The notes: generated by a model not told the origin, from the sequence alone. Shown: positions 1 through 12,476, counted from the first letter of the stretch. The stretch: DNA of 64,000 nucleotides from Sarcocystis neurona (GCA_000727475.1 KL647319.1:232902-296901); one strand, 5' to 3'. Translations and numbers: made by a program.

Positions 1-640
1 ATATGTAGTTCTGTCTCTATTCGGTTCCCTTGATGCGGTGCACGAGTCCACCCGCCCCTACTTTGTCTGCCATAGAATAACATGTATACATATATGTAAA
101 TGCGCATATACATACATTCATGTAGACAAGTACAAATATATACCTGTAGGTGCATGCATATATTCGTGTATATGTATGAGTTGTACGTGTACGTCTTTGT
201 GAGTGTGGAGGGGCAGCAGTGTATATATACGTTGGTCTCTCTATACATACATCTACATGTGTGTACATATGAGGAGATATATGAAGACGAATATACAGAA
301 GAGAGAGAAGCACGGACATGTTCACCGTTGTGTACCCTTTCTGAGGAAAAAATTGTCTCGTATATCTTTTCCTCAGATATATGTGACCGCCGCATGCTCA
401 CAAAAGTATACATACGTAGAGAGGAAGACGGAGAAGAGACTGAGGGACGGAGAAGAAGAAGAGGACGAGGGAAGAGGGAAACGGGAAAACGAAAGAGAGG
501 GAGACGAGACAGTGAAAGGAGAATCGGCGAGGCGAAAGGAAGGAGAGGTCACCTCGACGTGTGTCTCTGTGCAGCAGTAATACGTCGCCTGCTGAAACTC
601 AGCTACGAAGAAAATGATCGAGGCGCAGTTCTTCAACTCT
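1..640. repeat. TATG-rich microsatellite then GA-rich tract
   Basis: Bases 70-300 are short TATA/CATA/TGTA steps and 400-560 are almost pure purine on the plus strand. Open frames here are Tyr/Ile- or Arg/Glu-rich artefacts of the repeat. No gene seen. Confidence 0.8.
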
Positions 641-645
641 CCCTG

Positions 646-825
646 AAGCAGCAGCAGCAGCAAACGCAGCAGCAACAGCAGCAGCAGCAAACGCAGCAGC
701 AGCAAACGCAGCAGCAGCAACAGCAGCAAACGCAGCAGCAGCAAACGCAGCAGCAGCAGCAGCAACAGCAGCAGCACAGTAGGACAGCAGCAGAAGTAGC
801 ACAGCAGCAGCAAAAACTGGCAACA
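646..825 (+). repeat. (CAG)n/(CAA) trinucleotide repeat
   Basis: Mostly CAG with interspersed CAA/ACG on the plus strand (CTG on the sense strand of the gene). It lies just beyond the donor of the 0.9-1.6 kb candidate exon. Confidence 0.95.
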
Positions 826-944
826 ATTTGACTTCTCGGTGTTGGTGCCTTGTCTTCCTGCTCAAATTCACCGCACCCACTGTTTCGCTCCCTATCTTTC
901 TCTCTCCCTCCCTTTTTCTCGGCCGTGTCGCTGCGCTATCAAAC

Positions 945-1578
945 CTCTCGCAAAGTCCGCCCCCCAAGCGTGTGCTGCTGTCGCTGCTGCTCAGTTTTTC
1001 GGCTGCCTTTTGTCTGCTGCTGCTGCCCTGCTGCCGTTTGTTTCCGCAGTCCGCTGCTGCTGCAGCTGCGGCACCGCCGGCGAGTCGCCTTGTTTCGGTG
1101 GGGGCGAGGGGCTGCTGCGTGAGATCTGCCGCTGCTGCTGTTACTCGGCCGTCGACCGCTGGTGCTGCGCCCTCCGCTGTTGCTGCTGCACTTTCTCTTC
1201 CTTCTACATTCTCTTCTTTCTCTTCTTCTCTTGTTTCTCATTTCCTCTCTTTCTTCCCTTTTTCCCGTTACCCTTTCTCTTCTCTTCTGCCACCGGCACC
1301 TGGCCTCACCACCCGGTGGTGCACTTCCTACGACCCTGCGGACTTCCCCATCTACGCTCAGGTGGGGCAAAGACGCAGAATTCTTGCAGGCTTCTCCTTC
1401 TGCTGCGTATTTTCTCTTTGTCCCTGCTGCTGCTGCAGTACCTCCTCCCCCCTCTCTGCTGCTGTCCTCGTACAGGCGCGGTAACGACTTTCTCATTTTG
1501 TAGCTGCTGTTGCTGCTGCTGCTGCACCGGTGCACGCAGACAGTTGTGCTGTTGTTGTAGTTTCTGGCACTGCTCTTA
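945..1578 (-). CDS. Candidate basic exon at the 3' side of the gene
   Basis: A 211-codon frame stays open from the strong acceptor GCTTTTTTCTTAG to GAG|GTTTGA. It begins KSSARNYNNSTTVCVHRCSS, contains KNSASLPHLSVDGEVRRVVG, then is Arg/Lys/Ser/Gln-rich with clusters such as RRRERRECRRKRK. Trinucleotide repeats here read CAG-type on the sense strand, as in the other exons. No recognisable domain. It could belong to the AK9-like gene or to a separate one continuing off the left edge. Confidence 0.4.
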
Positions 1579-2350
1579 CTAAGAAAAAAGCAAACAACAG
1601 CAGCAGCAGATCTATACACACGACTCGCAGCTGCTTCTTCCTTTCCTTCGTCTTCCATTTTTCTTCTTCTCCCTTTTCCTCTGATGCGTATGGGCTGCTA
1701 ATAAGCGGCTCTTGTTGCGGAGACACCTACCGCTGCTGTTGCATGTCCTTGCTGCCTGCCGCAGTTCATCGAGGCGGCTGCCCCTCGAATTGTACCTGCT
1801 GCTGCTCCTCTATAAAATATATGCTGCTCTACGTATCCTCTATATCTTCTCTATTTCTACTCCAGTACACCTACTTGCTAAACATATCCTCATACATACA
1901 TATATGGATATAGTCTTCTTCTTCTCCTTCGTAGTCTGTATGCACGTATATATATATATATATGTGATCATATCTATTCATACATTTATGTTCATACATT
2001 CATTCACAAGAAAGTTGAATAGATGTATACATGGGTAGTGCATGTAAACAGAAGTATCCCGACACAAATATATATATCCTCTTCTTCTTACACATATCTG
2101 CATGCCCTTATGAGTAGCCTTGCACACACATATATACGTATATATAATGAATATATTCTAATGAATTATACAGATGTATATATATATATGTATATATAGA
2201 CAAACATTGGCTTATATTACCCGAAGAGTCCAACAGACGGGACAATAGGTCTTGAACGCTGCTGTCGTCATCTGCGTGTGCAAGCGCTCGGCTCTCCCGA
2301 TGAAGAAGCAACGAGCTGCTTTTCCTTCGGCAGTCCGCCTTAAAAACGCA
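1579..2350. repeat. Pyrimidine-rich stretch passing into TA microsatellite
   Basis: CTG/TTC-rich to about 1,850, then TATA/CATA steps to about 2,210. No gene recognised. Confidence 0.75.
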
Positions 2351-2359
2351 TGTTTCCTT

Positions 2360-3420
2360 TTGATAAAGCTCTACAACAGCAGCAGCGGCAGCAGAAGAAG
2401 AAAGGAGCCGCGTCCTGGTGGCAGTTGCACAGGGAGAAAAAGGGACAGCAGCAGCGGCAGCAAAGAGGAGAAAAAGGAGAAGAGAGGGATCTCAGACAGA
2501 GGCGCCGGCTCACAGCCGCACAAAGGGAAGAAGCAGCAGCACCAACAATAAGAAACCACAGGACGCAGCAGCAAAAGCAGGACGAGGGAGAAGAGAATCC
2601 GGCAGCAACCAGAAGAAGTGCCGTGAGCGGAAAAAGAAGAAGAAGAAGGAGGAATACAGGCCTAAGGCATTCATCCCGCAGCAGTACAAGAAAAAAGGAG
2701 TTGCAGCACAGAAAGGACAACAGCAAAAACAGGCAGGAAGAGGAGCACGGGCGTGCTGCAGCTGCAAGAAGAGGAGAACAAAGAAGAAGCAGCACTAGGG
2801 GGTCTTCGGGCAAACGCAGAAGCGGCCCGTTACCACAAAAGAAAGAAGGAGAAAAAGCGGCAGTCCATCGTGAAACGCAGCAGCAGCAACCTGCTGCCGC
2901 TGCTGCGGGGACAAGAAAGAGCCGTGCGTCCAACAGGAGGTGGGGTGCCTCAGAGCTACACTACGCAGCAGCAGCAGCAGCAAGAGGAGCAGCAGCAGCA
3001 AAAGCAGCAGCAGCAGCAAACGGAAGGAGATCGCATGGGACAGAGCTTAACAGCAGTCGCGATGGTCCCAGAACAGGCAGTGAAGCGAGCAGCAGGTGAA
3101 GAGCAGCAGCAGCAGCACCTGTCGTTCAGCAGCAATCACTGCGGCGGATGCAGCAAGCCACCCCTGTTCTATACAGGAGTCTATACGGAGACTGAGAAAG
3201 AGAAGGAAAGGAAGAGGAAGATAGAGAAGGAGACGACAGAAGGTAGGAGGAAGAGATTACAGAAAAAGGATTAAGAGATGGAGAAGATAAGGAAGAGGGT
3301 AGAGGGGAGAAAATGAGGAAGCGAGAGAAAGCAGCAACAAAAAGGGAGGGACAAGAAGGAACGGGGAATGCGGGAATGTCAAAAAAAGTCTCATAAGTAG
3401 AAGTATTCGGACAGAAAGAC
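2360..3420 (+). repeat. CAG/GAA purine-rich repeat block
   Basis: CAG, AGA and GGAAGA steps dominate the plus strand, the last 250 bases being GA-rich. On the gene sense strand this is CTG/TTC-rich, i.e. intron-like. Long basic plus-strand frames are repeat artefacts. Confidence 0.85.
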
Positions 3421-3744
3421 CAGCGAAGCAAGTCGCACATCCAAACAAATATGCATGCAGAGAGAGCAACAGTCATATGAGGAAGTGACAAAGAGAGATA
3501 GCATCCCACGCGCATGCAAAGAGCAGTTGGAGCAGTTCCCCGTCGACAGCAGCAAGTTCGTCTGTATATACACCGAAGCAAAGAGAGAAATGAGTGGCTC
3601 TCTTCGTCTCCCTCCGTTTTCTTCTTCTCCGCTGTTTTTTTTCTCCCCGTCTTCCCTTCTCGTCCCTCTTCTGCTCCTTCTGTGTCCCCGCTGTCCCTTC
3701 TTCTTGCGCCACTTCGCGCAGCAGCAGAAGCAGCATTACGTCAC

Positions 3745-3890
3745 CTGCGGGGGGGACGATATTCCTCCGCAAGCCCCAGTGATTCTCGACAACCGTCCGC
3801 CACCGCACATGCAAGAATTAAAAACGAAAAGAAGAAAGCTTGGCTTCTTCGAGTGCAGGGAGTGCTACGAGTGCTGCTACAGGGCTGCGT
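3745..3890 (-). CDS. Possible exon ending EEYRPPR
   Basis: A minus frame reads ACAVADGCRESLGLAEEYRP and PR up to the donor CGCAG|GTGACG. The ending resembles the YVPPPR step that precedes the unit 3 P-loop, with the same exit phase. No convincing acceptor was found, and no P-loop follows nearer than 3.5 kb, so this may be coincidence. Confidence 0.22.
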
Positions 3891-4172
3891 AGAGGGGAAG
3901 CAGCAGGACGCAAGTGGACGTGCTGCTGCATCTTCCTATACGTGTACGACGGTTCCGGCTGCAGCAGAAAGTCTGCAGAAGTTATCGAAATCGGACGCAG
4001 GTCCTGGGAACAGAAGCAGGAAGCTGCAACGGCAGAGAAATGGCAGAGAAAAGGACTTTCTTTTCGTGCTTCTGCGTAGAGTGAGAGACCCGCGACGAGC
4101 GGCTGGAGAGACGGTGTGCTGCGGCTTCCTGCACGTTGAGGCGTATGTGTTGCAGAGCAGGGAAGAGAAAAC

Positions 4173-4282
4173 CGGCGTGGAGAAGTGGGGAGCAGCAGGA
4201 ATTTCTCCGCCAAGCTGCTTCAGAAGTTCTTCGACATGCGACGCACAATCGCAGAGATAATTCGATAGGCTCAAGAGAGAAA
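4173..4282 (-). CDS. Candidate exon: SLLSLSNYLCDCASHVEELLKQL
   Basis: After CCAACGCAACAGCAG the frame reads SLLSLSNYLCDCASHVEELL, then KQLGGEIPAAPHFSTP. It is non-repetitive and looks like a helix from a folded domain. It accepts the phase left by the 7.6-kb candidate. The donor CCG|GTTTTC is poor, so the 3' limit is soft. Probably part of the region C-terminal to unit 4. Confidence 0.42.
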
Positions 4283-4321
4283 CTGCTGTTGCGTTGGTGA
4301 GGTGATTATTTCTTTGCGCGG

Positions 4322-4335
4322 GGTGTACAGACACC
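4322..4335. repeat. Dispersed palindrome copy GGTGTACAGACACC
   Basis: Single copy flanked by GCGG and GCGT, in the intron just upstream (sense) of the candidate exon at 4,282. Confidence 0.85.
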
Positions 4336-4354
4336 GCGTCTGCGCTCACTTTTT

Positions 4355-4660
4355 TGTGGGAGGTTGATGCAGGGGCTTCACGCAGAAGACGGGGGAGGAA
4401 AACAGCAATCGAGGAGGAGGCGGGAGAAGAAGATAAAAGAGGACCAAAAGCACAGACGCGGAAGCAAGCGAACAAGAAGTTGAGGGAGGCAAAAGACCAA
4501 AAGGAGCAGGAGAAGATGAAAAGGGAGAAGATGGAGGAAGAGAAGAGACAGACAGAGACGAAGGGAGACGGAGAAGCAGCAGCAGAAGACAGAAAAGAGA
4601 AGAGAAGAAAAAAGGGCAGACGTACCTCTATTTCCTTCCGCGCAACGTTAAATTGATACC
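4355..4660. repeat. GA-rich tract
   Basis: Nearly pure purine on the plus strand; translates as Lys/Glu/Arg. Intron-like on the minus-strand gene. Confidence 0.7.
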
Positions 4661-4689
4661 AGGGGGAAGCATTGGCAGGAATAAGTCTG

Positions 4690-5920
4690 TCGCAGCAAAG
4701 AAGAGAAGAAGCAGCAGCAGCAACGGCAACTGCAGGACAAATTCTGCAAGGGGAGGCAGCAACAGCGGCGGAAAGTGTCCTAGACTGGCCCCACACGCAG
4801 CAGTAGCAGCAGGTGCCGGCTCAACGGGTGCAGCAAAGAGGCAGCAGCAGCAGCGAAGGAGAAGATGCGCAGCAGAGATCGTACGAGGGGTGGTGCAGAT
4901 GCGACGGCGCGTTCAGCAACAGCAGCAGCAGAGCTGTCACAGGTAACACGAAGCGCCGTCCGCCGAACAGCAGCAGCAGCAGAAGCAGCAGCAGGTGGAT
5001 GAGGAGGACGACAGCACCAGCTGAAGTAGCAGCAGGAGCAGCAGCAGTGGCAACAGCAGGAGCGGGAGGACGAAAGCAGCAGCAGCAGAAGTGGCAGCAG
5101 CACCAGCGGCAGTAGGGGGAGGAGAGTAGCAGCAGCGGCATTGGCAGAAGGATAGGCGCGGAAGCAGCACGAGCAGCAGAGCCGGTGTAAGGAGAAGGTG
5201 AAAACAGCAGCAGCAGCGGTACTCGGCGCCCAGGGATCAAGAGACAAACACCAGCAGCAGTGAAGTCCCCTCGTCGGGCACCGTTGTGCCAGCAGCAGCA
5301 GCGAAAGCTACACTCCGGCACGCGTTTGACCTGCAGCAACCGCAGTAGCCTCAGCAGCAGCCACAGTAACAGCAGCAGCAACAGCAGCACCAACAGCTGT
5401 AGCAACAGCACCACGGCGGCAGCAACAGTAGCAGCAACAGTAGCAGCAGCAGTATCAGCAGCAGCACCAGCAACAGCAGCAGCAACAGCAGAGCAGCATT
5501 TGCCGCAGCAGTCCCTTAGAGAGAGTAACCTACACAACGTTGTGAAAGGTGCCCGAGTAGTAGGCCTGAACCGCAGCAACGGACTGGGCGTGTTGCTGCC
5601 AGCGCTGCTGCTGTGCTGCTGCGTCTGCCTGAAAATCTCGGTCAGTCCCGTACAGCAGCGCTGAACAGCAGCAGCATTAGCAGTCCACCCCACAGCAGCA
5701 GCAGCGAGTGTGACAGAACCGCCAGCAGCAACTCCGAAAGAACCGGCAGCAGCATCATCGGGAAGATGAGGAGAAGCAGCAGCGACGGCAGAACGTACGA
5801 CCGCAGCGCAGCAACCGCAAGTCAACAGCAGCAGCAGCGGCCGAAGCACGCACACACGTGCGCAGCAGCAAGCGGACCGCGCGGCCCACTAGCTCGTGGC
5901 GAATAACAGCAGCTGCAACA
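4690..5920 (+). repeat. CAG/GCA repeat block
   Basis: Over 1.2 kb of CAG-type triplets on the plus strand (CTG on the sense strand), with a few unique interruptions near 5,520-5,600. No splice-bounded exon recognised. Confidence 0.9.
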
Positions 5921-6470
5921 GCAAGAGGGTTCTCTACAGATTTTGCTCCCTCTCCTCAAACAAGAAAGCAGTAATCTGCTTCCTCGTTCTTGTGTGGTGT
6001 GTCAGCTAGCGACGCTCTTGCAGCGCCACGTGCTCCCCTTCTCTGCGCCGTCCTCCCGCTGAGTTTGCTGCTGTTTTTCTTCTCAAGCATCCTGCAGCCT
6101 CCCCTCGCCGTCAGCAACTGCTGCCCCTTCCGCTCTCTCCTGCGCTCTCCGTTTCTATATAAATTCCACCCTTTCCCCAGGCAAATACAAAACACTCCTC
6201 CGGTCTCTCTGTTGTGAGGAGTGGAACTTGCAGAAGAAAAAAAACGCCTGCTGTCTCGTTGGGCGTCTCCGTCTCTGTCTCGCTGATTCGTTTTGTCCGT
6301 CGACGAGTCCTTTTTGAACTGACGGAGGGACTTTCTTCGAAAAAGTACTCCCTACATTCGTCCTCTCTCTCTTAATAAAAGAAGCAGCGGCCATTCTACA
6401 GACGACGTAGTGCAATACTACACCCTTCCATCTCCTCTCTTCGTATTTACCCACCGATCTCTTCTATGCT
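5921..6470. other. Unique-looking stretch without an assigned gene
   Basis: Mixed composition. A minus frame (MLEKKNSSKLSGRTAQRRGA, about 5,960-6,100) and a hydrophobic plus frame with a signal-peptide look (5,990-6,217) are both open, but neither has convincing splice or start context. Confidence 0.4.
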
Positions 6471-6474
6471 TCTT

Positions 6475-7530
6475 CTCTTCTTCTATCTATGTATCTATCT
6501 ATCTATCTGTCTACATATTATATATATATGTACATTTTCACCGTTTACACACATACACATACATATACTTTTCATATATATATATATTCTCTCCCCTAAA
6601 TATACATATATATACATATACATATTCTCTCTACATATACATATATATATATATCCTTTCCGCATATGTATACATATATATATATATATATATATATGTA
6701 TATGGATGTATATTCTCTCTGTCTATACTGATATATATGCATGTCCTGTTCGTATATTTGTATACGTCTTCTACATATGAAGAAGCCTTCTATATAGAAG
6801 TATGCATACACATATATACGTATATATATATGAACTTTCTTTCTTCCCGTGTGTTTTGTCCCCCTACCTTCTATCTATATGCACCTATACATATACAACA
6901 TCCTTTCCACTTATATGTCATCTCTCCACATATTTTATATATACGTATACGAATATGGTCTTCCCCTAGGTGTCTTTTCTCTCAGTATATACGTGTGTGT
7001 TCAATACCTCTAGACATACATACGTATATATATATATATATATATATGTGTAAGTTTCATCCTTTTCAACGTGTTTTCTCTCTCCATATCTAGATATATA
7101 TATATGTGTATACGAGTATTCTTTTCCTCGTATTCTCTTAGAATACATACATATATATATTCATCCCTTTACACATATATACGTCCTTCACATATATATA
7201 TATATAACTATGTACGCTCTCTCGTTATATATTCTCCTATCCTGTACATATACATATATGTGTATATATATGGTGTACATCCCCATATTATATATGTCGA
7301 TGCCATACGTCTAAGTATACATATATATATATACAATATATACATATATATGTATAGATATAAAAAAGGAGGGAAGGGAAAAACTGCTGAACTTTAACCG
7401 TATAAACCTATATATATACATATATTTATGTGTATATAAATATACATATGTATGCATATATGTATACATATAGAGACACATATATAGAAAGAGACAGAGA
7501 GACACACATATATATATGTAAAGGGAGGAG
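6475..7530. repeat. TATA/CATA microsatellite, about 1 kb
   Basis: Alternating TA with ACATA and CTATC steps. Tyr/Ile-rich open frames on both strands are artefacts. It lies on the 3' side of the large unit 4 exon. Confidence 0.95.
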
Positions 7531-7606
7531 CAGGGGAAATTGATGAAATCTGAGGTAGAGCCGATTTTCTTTCTTAATTTTCTGTCACCACTGCAGCTGT
7601 ACCTAC

Positions 7607-7672
7607 GACGAGTGCCCCTGCTGCTGCTGCTGCCGGTGCTGTGGCTTCTTCTTCTGTGCGCCTTTTTCGTCT
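7607..7672 (-). CDS. Possible short basic exon
   Basis: A frame reading TKKAHRRRSHSTGSSSSRGT lies between GCGAGACAG and CGTC|GTAGGT. It accepts the single base left by the large exon upstream. Composition is low-complexity Ser/Arg, so coding status is uncertain. Confidence 0.28.
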
Positions 7673-7806
7673 CTGTCTCGCATGCAGACTCCACGTCGGA
7701 CACTATTCTTTACTTGGTGAAAGAGAAAGAACGACGTATTTCTGCACTTGTTATTCTTCTCTGCTACTTCCTTCACAAGCCACTTCCTTCTGCTGCTGCT
7801 GCTTAC

Positions 7807-10051
7807 GCCTCTGCGCCTCAGCAGCAAGATTTTCGCAGCGTTGTCTGCAGAGAAGCTCGTCAGCCTGAAGAATAAAAACAATGTCGACGGCTGCTTCTGT
7901 TCCTTGGCTTTCTTCCGGAAGGTTGTTGTCTTGCTGCGTTGCCTTTCTTTCTCTCCGCAGTTTTCTTCGATGCTGCATCGCCTTCCTCTTCAACATGCGC
8001 CTGCTGCGTCGCTGCTGCTTCAGCAGCAGCTGCTGCTCCTGATGCTGCTGCCGTAGCCGCTGTTGCTGCTCCTTCTCCTCCTGCTCCATTCGCTTCTCGA
8101 GCAATGCCAGCGCCTGCTTGGCCTCCGCTACTACTGCTGCTGCTTCTTCTCCTCCTCTTTCTGCCGCTGCTGCTGTGGGATCCAGCGCCACTCGTCGAAG
8201 CAGCAGGAACGGGCAGCCTGCAGCAGCAGCACCTGGTGCAGTCTTCTTGGCCTCCTTTTCCTCCGGAGCTGCTGCTGTGACTGCCTCTTCTTCTTCTTCT
8301 GCTGCTGCTGCTCCCGGTCTCCCTGCTGCTGCGCTTCCGTGCAGTTCTCTCGCTGCTGCTGTCGTCGCTGCTGCAGCTGTTCTTCTCTCTGCTGCAGAAA
8401 AAGACTGCGCCCTTCGGGAAGCAGCTCCTGCTTCTGCTGCTGCTGTTGTTGCTGTTCCTCCCGCAGCACCAGAAGGAACGCTGCGGAATCTCCGCACTCT
8501 CTGGTGTCCTTTATTCTCTTTCTTATTTTCCCCCGTTGCTGCACTCTTCACTACTGCGGCTGCTGCTTCTTCTTCCTTCTCCGTCGCGCTCTCTTCCTTG
8601 GCTTCTTCATCGTACTCCTCCTCCTCTTGCGCCTCTCCATCCTCCCGTCGAAGACTTTCTTCTTCTCCTCCTTCTCCGAGCTCTGCCGTGTGCACGGCTC
8701 CTTCTCTATCGGAGTCGCTGCCATTGCTGTTGCTGCCCCTGCTGCTTCCCACTTCGTCTCCCACGTCACTTCTCTTCCTTCCTCCTGTATGTCTGTCTTC
8801 GTCGTCCCCCTCCGCCTCTGCCGCTGCTTCTTCTCCTTTTCTTGCTGCTGCTACTGCTGCTACCTGCTGCTGCTGTCTCGCTATGACTTTCTGCAGCTCC
8901 CGCAGAGTAGGTGGTTCCTGCTGCTGCTGCAGCAGCTCTGCAGCAGTAACGAGGGACCTGCGGCCTCCTGACGACCGGGATTGCTGCTTCTTCTTTCTTC
9001 TCCTTACTTTCCTCTCCTTCTCTTCTCCTGCTTCCTTGTCTTCGACAGTCTTTTCATCTGCTGCTTCCTCTTCGGACTCTGAGAAAGACGAAGAGGAAAT
9101 GGAAGAGGAAGACGAAGAAGAAACGCAGGCATATCCAGATGCAGGAGAATAAGGGCAGCTGCCACGTTTCTTCCCGCTGATTCTGCTGCTGGTGATCTTC
9201 ATTTTCAGCAGTTCTCTTCTGAATTTTTCTTCCTTCTTCCTGTGTAAAGCTGCCTCTGCTGCTGCCCCGGAGGCTGCTGTTGCTGCAGTTCCCTTGCACC
9301 GACGGCTGCTGTCGCCGGCTGAAACAGGAGAGCAAGGCAAAGAAGATAACGCCGATTCTGCACCAGAAATAGAGAGAGGCGTGTGTACATGCTCGTCTTC
9401 TAGCAGTAGCAGGTTCGTTGAACCGAAGGACCTGCTGCTGCTGCTGCTCTTCCCCTCAGCTTCTGCTTCTGCTGTTGCGGAGCGCCAGGCAGCACGCTTG
9501 CCTGCGTCGCCGTGGCAGTCAGCAGCAAAGGCTCCGTCGCCCAAGGCAACCGCAGCAGCAGTCGTTTCTGCAGCAGCAGATGCAGAAGAAGCAGCAGCAG
9601 CAGGATTACTGGTCTCAGGAAACGCAGCAGCAGCCGTGGAGGAAGAAAAAGGAGGAGAAGAAGCAGCAGCAGCAGCAGTGGAGTGGTGAAGAGAAGCAAC
9701 AGACGCGGCAACAGAAGAACCCGCCGCTACATCTTGAGAGGAAAAAGGAGACGAGGAGAAGGAGGAGGAAGAAGAGGACGGGTAAGCAGCAGGAACAACA
9801 GCTGAAGCACCAGCAGGTGCAGTAGCAGCAGAAGCCCCTGCAGTTGCTGCAGCAGCAGCAGAAGCGCCGGGAGAAGTGGCCGCAGCAAGTGGACCAAGAG
9901 AAGAGGAAGAAGAGTCGGCGGGGGGGAAGGAAGGAATGCGGAGCTGATGAACTGCTTGTAGCAGCTGCAGTCGCTTGGCGTGGGAAGCCAGAGAGGGAAA
10001 CCCGTCAGCGATCCACCCTTTCTGCAGGGCTTCTGCATGCCTCAAGCGCTG
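7807..10051 (-). CDS. AK9-like exon: unit 4 GWIADGFP core split by a ~670-residue insertion
   Basis: The exon opens QRLRHAEALQKGWIADGFPS, then LASHAKRLQLLQAVHQLRIP, after GGCTGCTGCAG. GWIADGFP is the canonical adenylate kinase G(W/F)(I/L)xDGFP motif with the Asp retained. About 700 residues of Ser/Ala/Glu/Gln/Lys-rich low complexity follow. The next core strand then appears: AAVDIVFILQADELLCRQRC and ENLAAEAQRR. In ordinary adenylate kinases these two pieces are about 25-30 residues apart. The donor AGGC|GTAAGC leaves one base. The opposite strand also carries long open frames here; they are shadows of the repeat. Confidence 0.82.
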
Positions 10052-10059
10052 CTGCAGCA

Positions 10060-11775
10060 GCCGAACTAAACAGCAGCTCGAGACTGTCCAGCCTCTGCGA
10101 AGTCAAAAACAAAAGAACAAAGAAAGAGGAAACGCCCACAGGAAATAGAGAGGAGGAGTTCGTTGCAGCAGCAGGAGCAGTAGCGGAAAGACGCAGTCGT
10201 TCCAGCAGAAAAAAGACGCAAGGGCGGCACCAGCAAAAGTCAGCAACCGCGGAAGCGCAATAGCAGTAGCAGCAACCGCAGAAACGCAGCAGCAGCACAA
10301 AGGTAGCAGCAGCAACAGCAGGAACGCAGCAGCAGCAACAGCAGGAACGCAGCAGCAGCAACAGCAGGAACGCAGCCGCAGCAACAGCAGGAACGCAGCA
10401 ACAGCAACAGCAGAATGGCAGCAGGGGCAGCAGAAGAAACACTGCAGTAGCCGCACAAACACTGCAATAGCCGCAGAAACACTGCAGTAGCCGCAGAAAC
10501 ACTGCAATAGCAGCAGCAAAAACATGGTGACAGCAACAGCAGAAACGCGGCAGCAACGGCAGAGACGCACCAGCAGCAGCAGAGACGCAGCAGCAGCAGT
10601 AGGTAGTGGTCAGGCGGGTGAAGGGACTAGAATAGCAGACGCAGCAGCAAAAGCTTCAACGGTGCTGTTAGGCACCAGCAGCTTCCAGGGCAAGGAGAAA
10701 ACAGCAGCAGCTCTCTGCTGCAACGTGGGGAATGAGCTACTGCAGACGGGAAGCAATCGCGTGCAGCAACTCTGCGGCAGAGGCGAGGGCAAAGCGAGAG
10801 AAATTGAGGCGGTAGCAGATGAAGCAGGCGAAGCACCAGCAAGATGAGTAGACCGTTCCGCCAGGACCACAGCAGCAGCAGATGACCCAGAAGAAGAATA
10901 GCAGCAGCAGCATGTGCGTGGAAGGAGAGTCGTAGCAGCATCAACAGGAAGTACGGCAGCAAGCAAATGACAGCAGCAGCAGCAGCAGGTACGTGGGATA
11001 GAGAGTTGCAGCAGCAGCACTTTTGAGCGAAGGAAAGCAGCAGCAGCGGATCCAGGGGGAAAAGGCCAGCAGCAGCAGTGGATGAGGCTGGCGAAGCAGA
11101 GCAGCTGCGGCCGCGCAGAATAAAGCAGCAGCAGTCCTGCAGCAGGAGACTGGCAGTTGCAAAGCGGCGCACGCAGCAGAGAGAGAACAACAAAAGCAGC
11201 AAGAGCAGCAATGCCGAAGGACGTAGCAGAGAAAGTAGAAGCACCGGGCACGCAAAAAAAGCCAACGCAGCAGCAGAACATCTGAAGCGGCTGTCGTTAA
11301 TGCAGTGGCTACCTATGCGGACCACTGCGGGAGAAACTGCAGCAGCAGCAGAATAGAAACCAAAACAGCAGCTGCAGTTCAGCAATTCCAGCAGTTGCAG
11401 CAGCAGGACGTAGTGAGAGAGGTAGAAGAAGAGCAGCAGCAGCGGCGACAACAGCAACACGAGCTGTTGTGGCAGGAAGCGCGAAGCAGCGGCACCGGAG
11501 AATGCCGTAGCAGCAGCAGCAGAGGCTGCGACGTAGCAACAGCAAACGCACGGGCGACAGCAACTGCTGCTGCTGCTAGTGGACGAGGAACGCGGGAGCA
11601 GCAGAGACAGCAGAGACTCCTCGGAAGCAGCAGCAGCAGCCGCAGGGGAAACCGGCAGCAGCGACAGCACGAACTCCTTGAGGGGAAGGCAGCAGCCATG
11701 GCAGCAGCCCGGGCCGCAGCAGTGGAAACTCAACCCTCCCGGCGTCAACAGCAGCAGATGCAGCACCAGTAAGTT
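10060..11775 (+). repeat. CAG repeat block with 30-base CAG-CAACAGCAG-GAACG subrepeats
   Basis: At 10,290-10,420 units of roughly GCAGCAGCAACAGCAGGAAC repeat in tandem. At 10,440-10,520 a CCGC(A)GAAACACTGCA(A/G)TAG unit repeats four to five times. Intronic by position, immediately upstream of the acceptor at 10,051. Confidence 0.9.
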
Positions 11776-12476
11776 TATATCTGCTCCACCATCTCTCGAG
11801 CTCATCCAAGTCCACACGTACAAGCGCATGTACTCGCTCGAGGAAGAGAAAGGAGAAAAAATAAAAGGGAAGACGTAGTAGAAGAACATGAGGAGGACTG
11901 GGCTGTCTGCGCCTCTGCCTCCCGCGCGCACAATAACAAGAGGAAAAAGAGAAGAAGTCCCAGACCAGCTCAAAAGTTACGCATATATATACATACATGC
12001 AGGAACGTGGCTCTTTCATTATAAATATATATATATGTGTATATGTATGTGTGTACCTCTCCGTATATATATCTGCGTATAGAAGTGTATCTACTTCTGT
12101 TTCTCCATTTCCTCTTCATGTATATGTGCATGCATAAAAAGTGTATATAGAGACAGAGAAAGCGAAGGAGAAAAAGGCGTTGTATCTCTTTTCTGGTAAA
12201 GACGGCAGATCCACATGTGGCCACATCGTAACAAGAATGCCACAATAGTCGTAGTTGTGGCCGTAGACAAAGGAGAAGAAGAAGAGGAAGGCGAGGACGG
12301 GTATCTCCTGAGATGGAGATACGCAGCACTTTTTCATCCTCAATGGGCAGAGAAGGGAAGGGACGGAGAAAAGGGGGGGGAAGGGGGGGCAGGAGACCAA
12401 GCGGGAGGAGGAGGCGGCTACGTCTTGGGCTTCTCCTCGGTAGGCGAGGAGGTCACGCGAAGGCGAAGGGGGTTAC
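11776..12476. other. Intron between unit 4 exons, 3' part
   Basis: Unique sequence to 11,980, TA microsatellite 11,980-12,130, GA- and G-rich 12,250-12,420. No exon recognised. Confidence 0.6.

Noticed and set aside
3440..3560. Minus frame DELAAVDGELLQLLFACAWD as a further exon
   Set aside because: An AG acceptor exists but no P-loop or other family landmark, and the frame ends at a stop without a donor.
5990..6217. Plus-strand 75-residue frame with a hydrophobic N-terminal stretch resembling a signal peptide
   Set aside because: Short, no further domain, no promoter or splice context, and the hydrophobicity comes from CTC/TTC-rich sequence.
8118..9152. Long plus-strand frames of up to 344 residues (Ser/Ala/Cys-rich) at 8.1-9.2 kb
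   Set aside because: They are antisense to the minus-strand exon with GWIADGFP and arise because CTG repeats are open in all frames.
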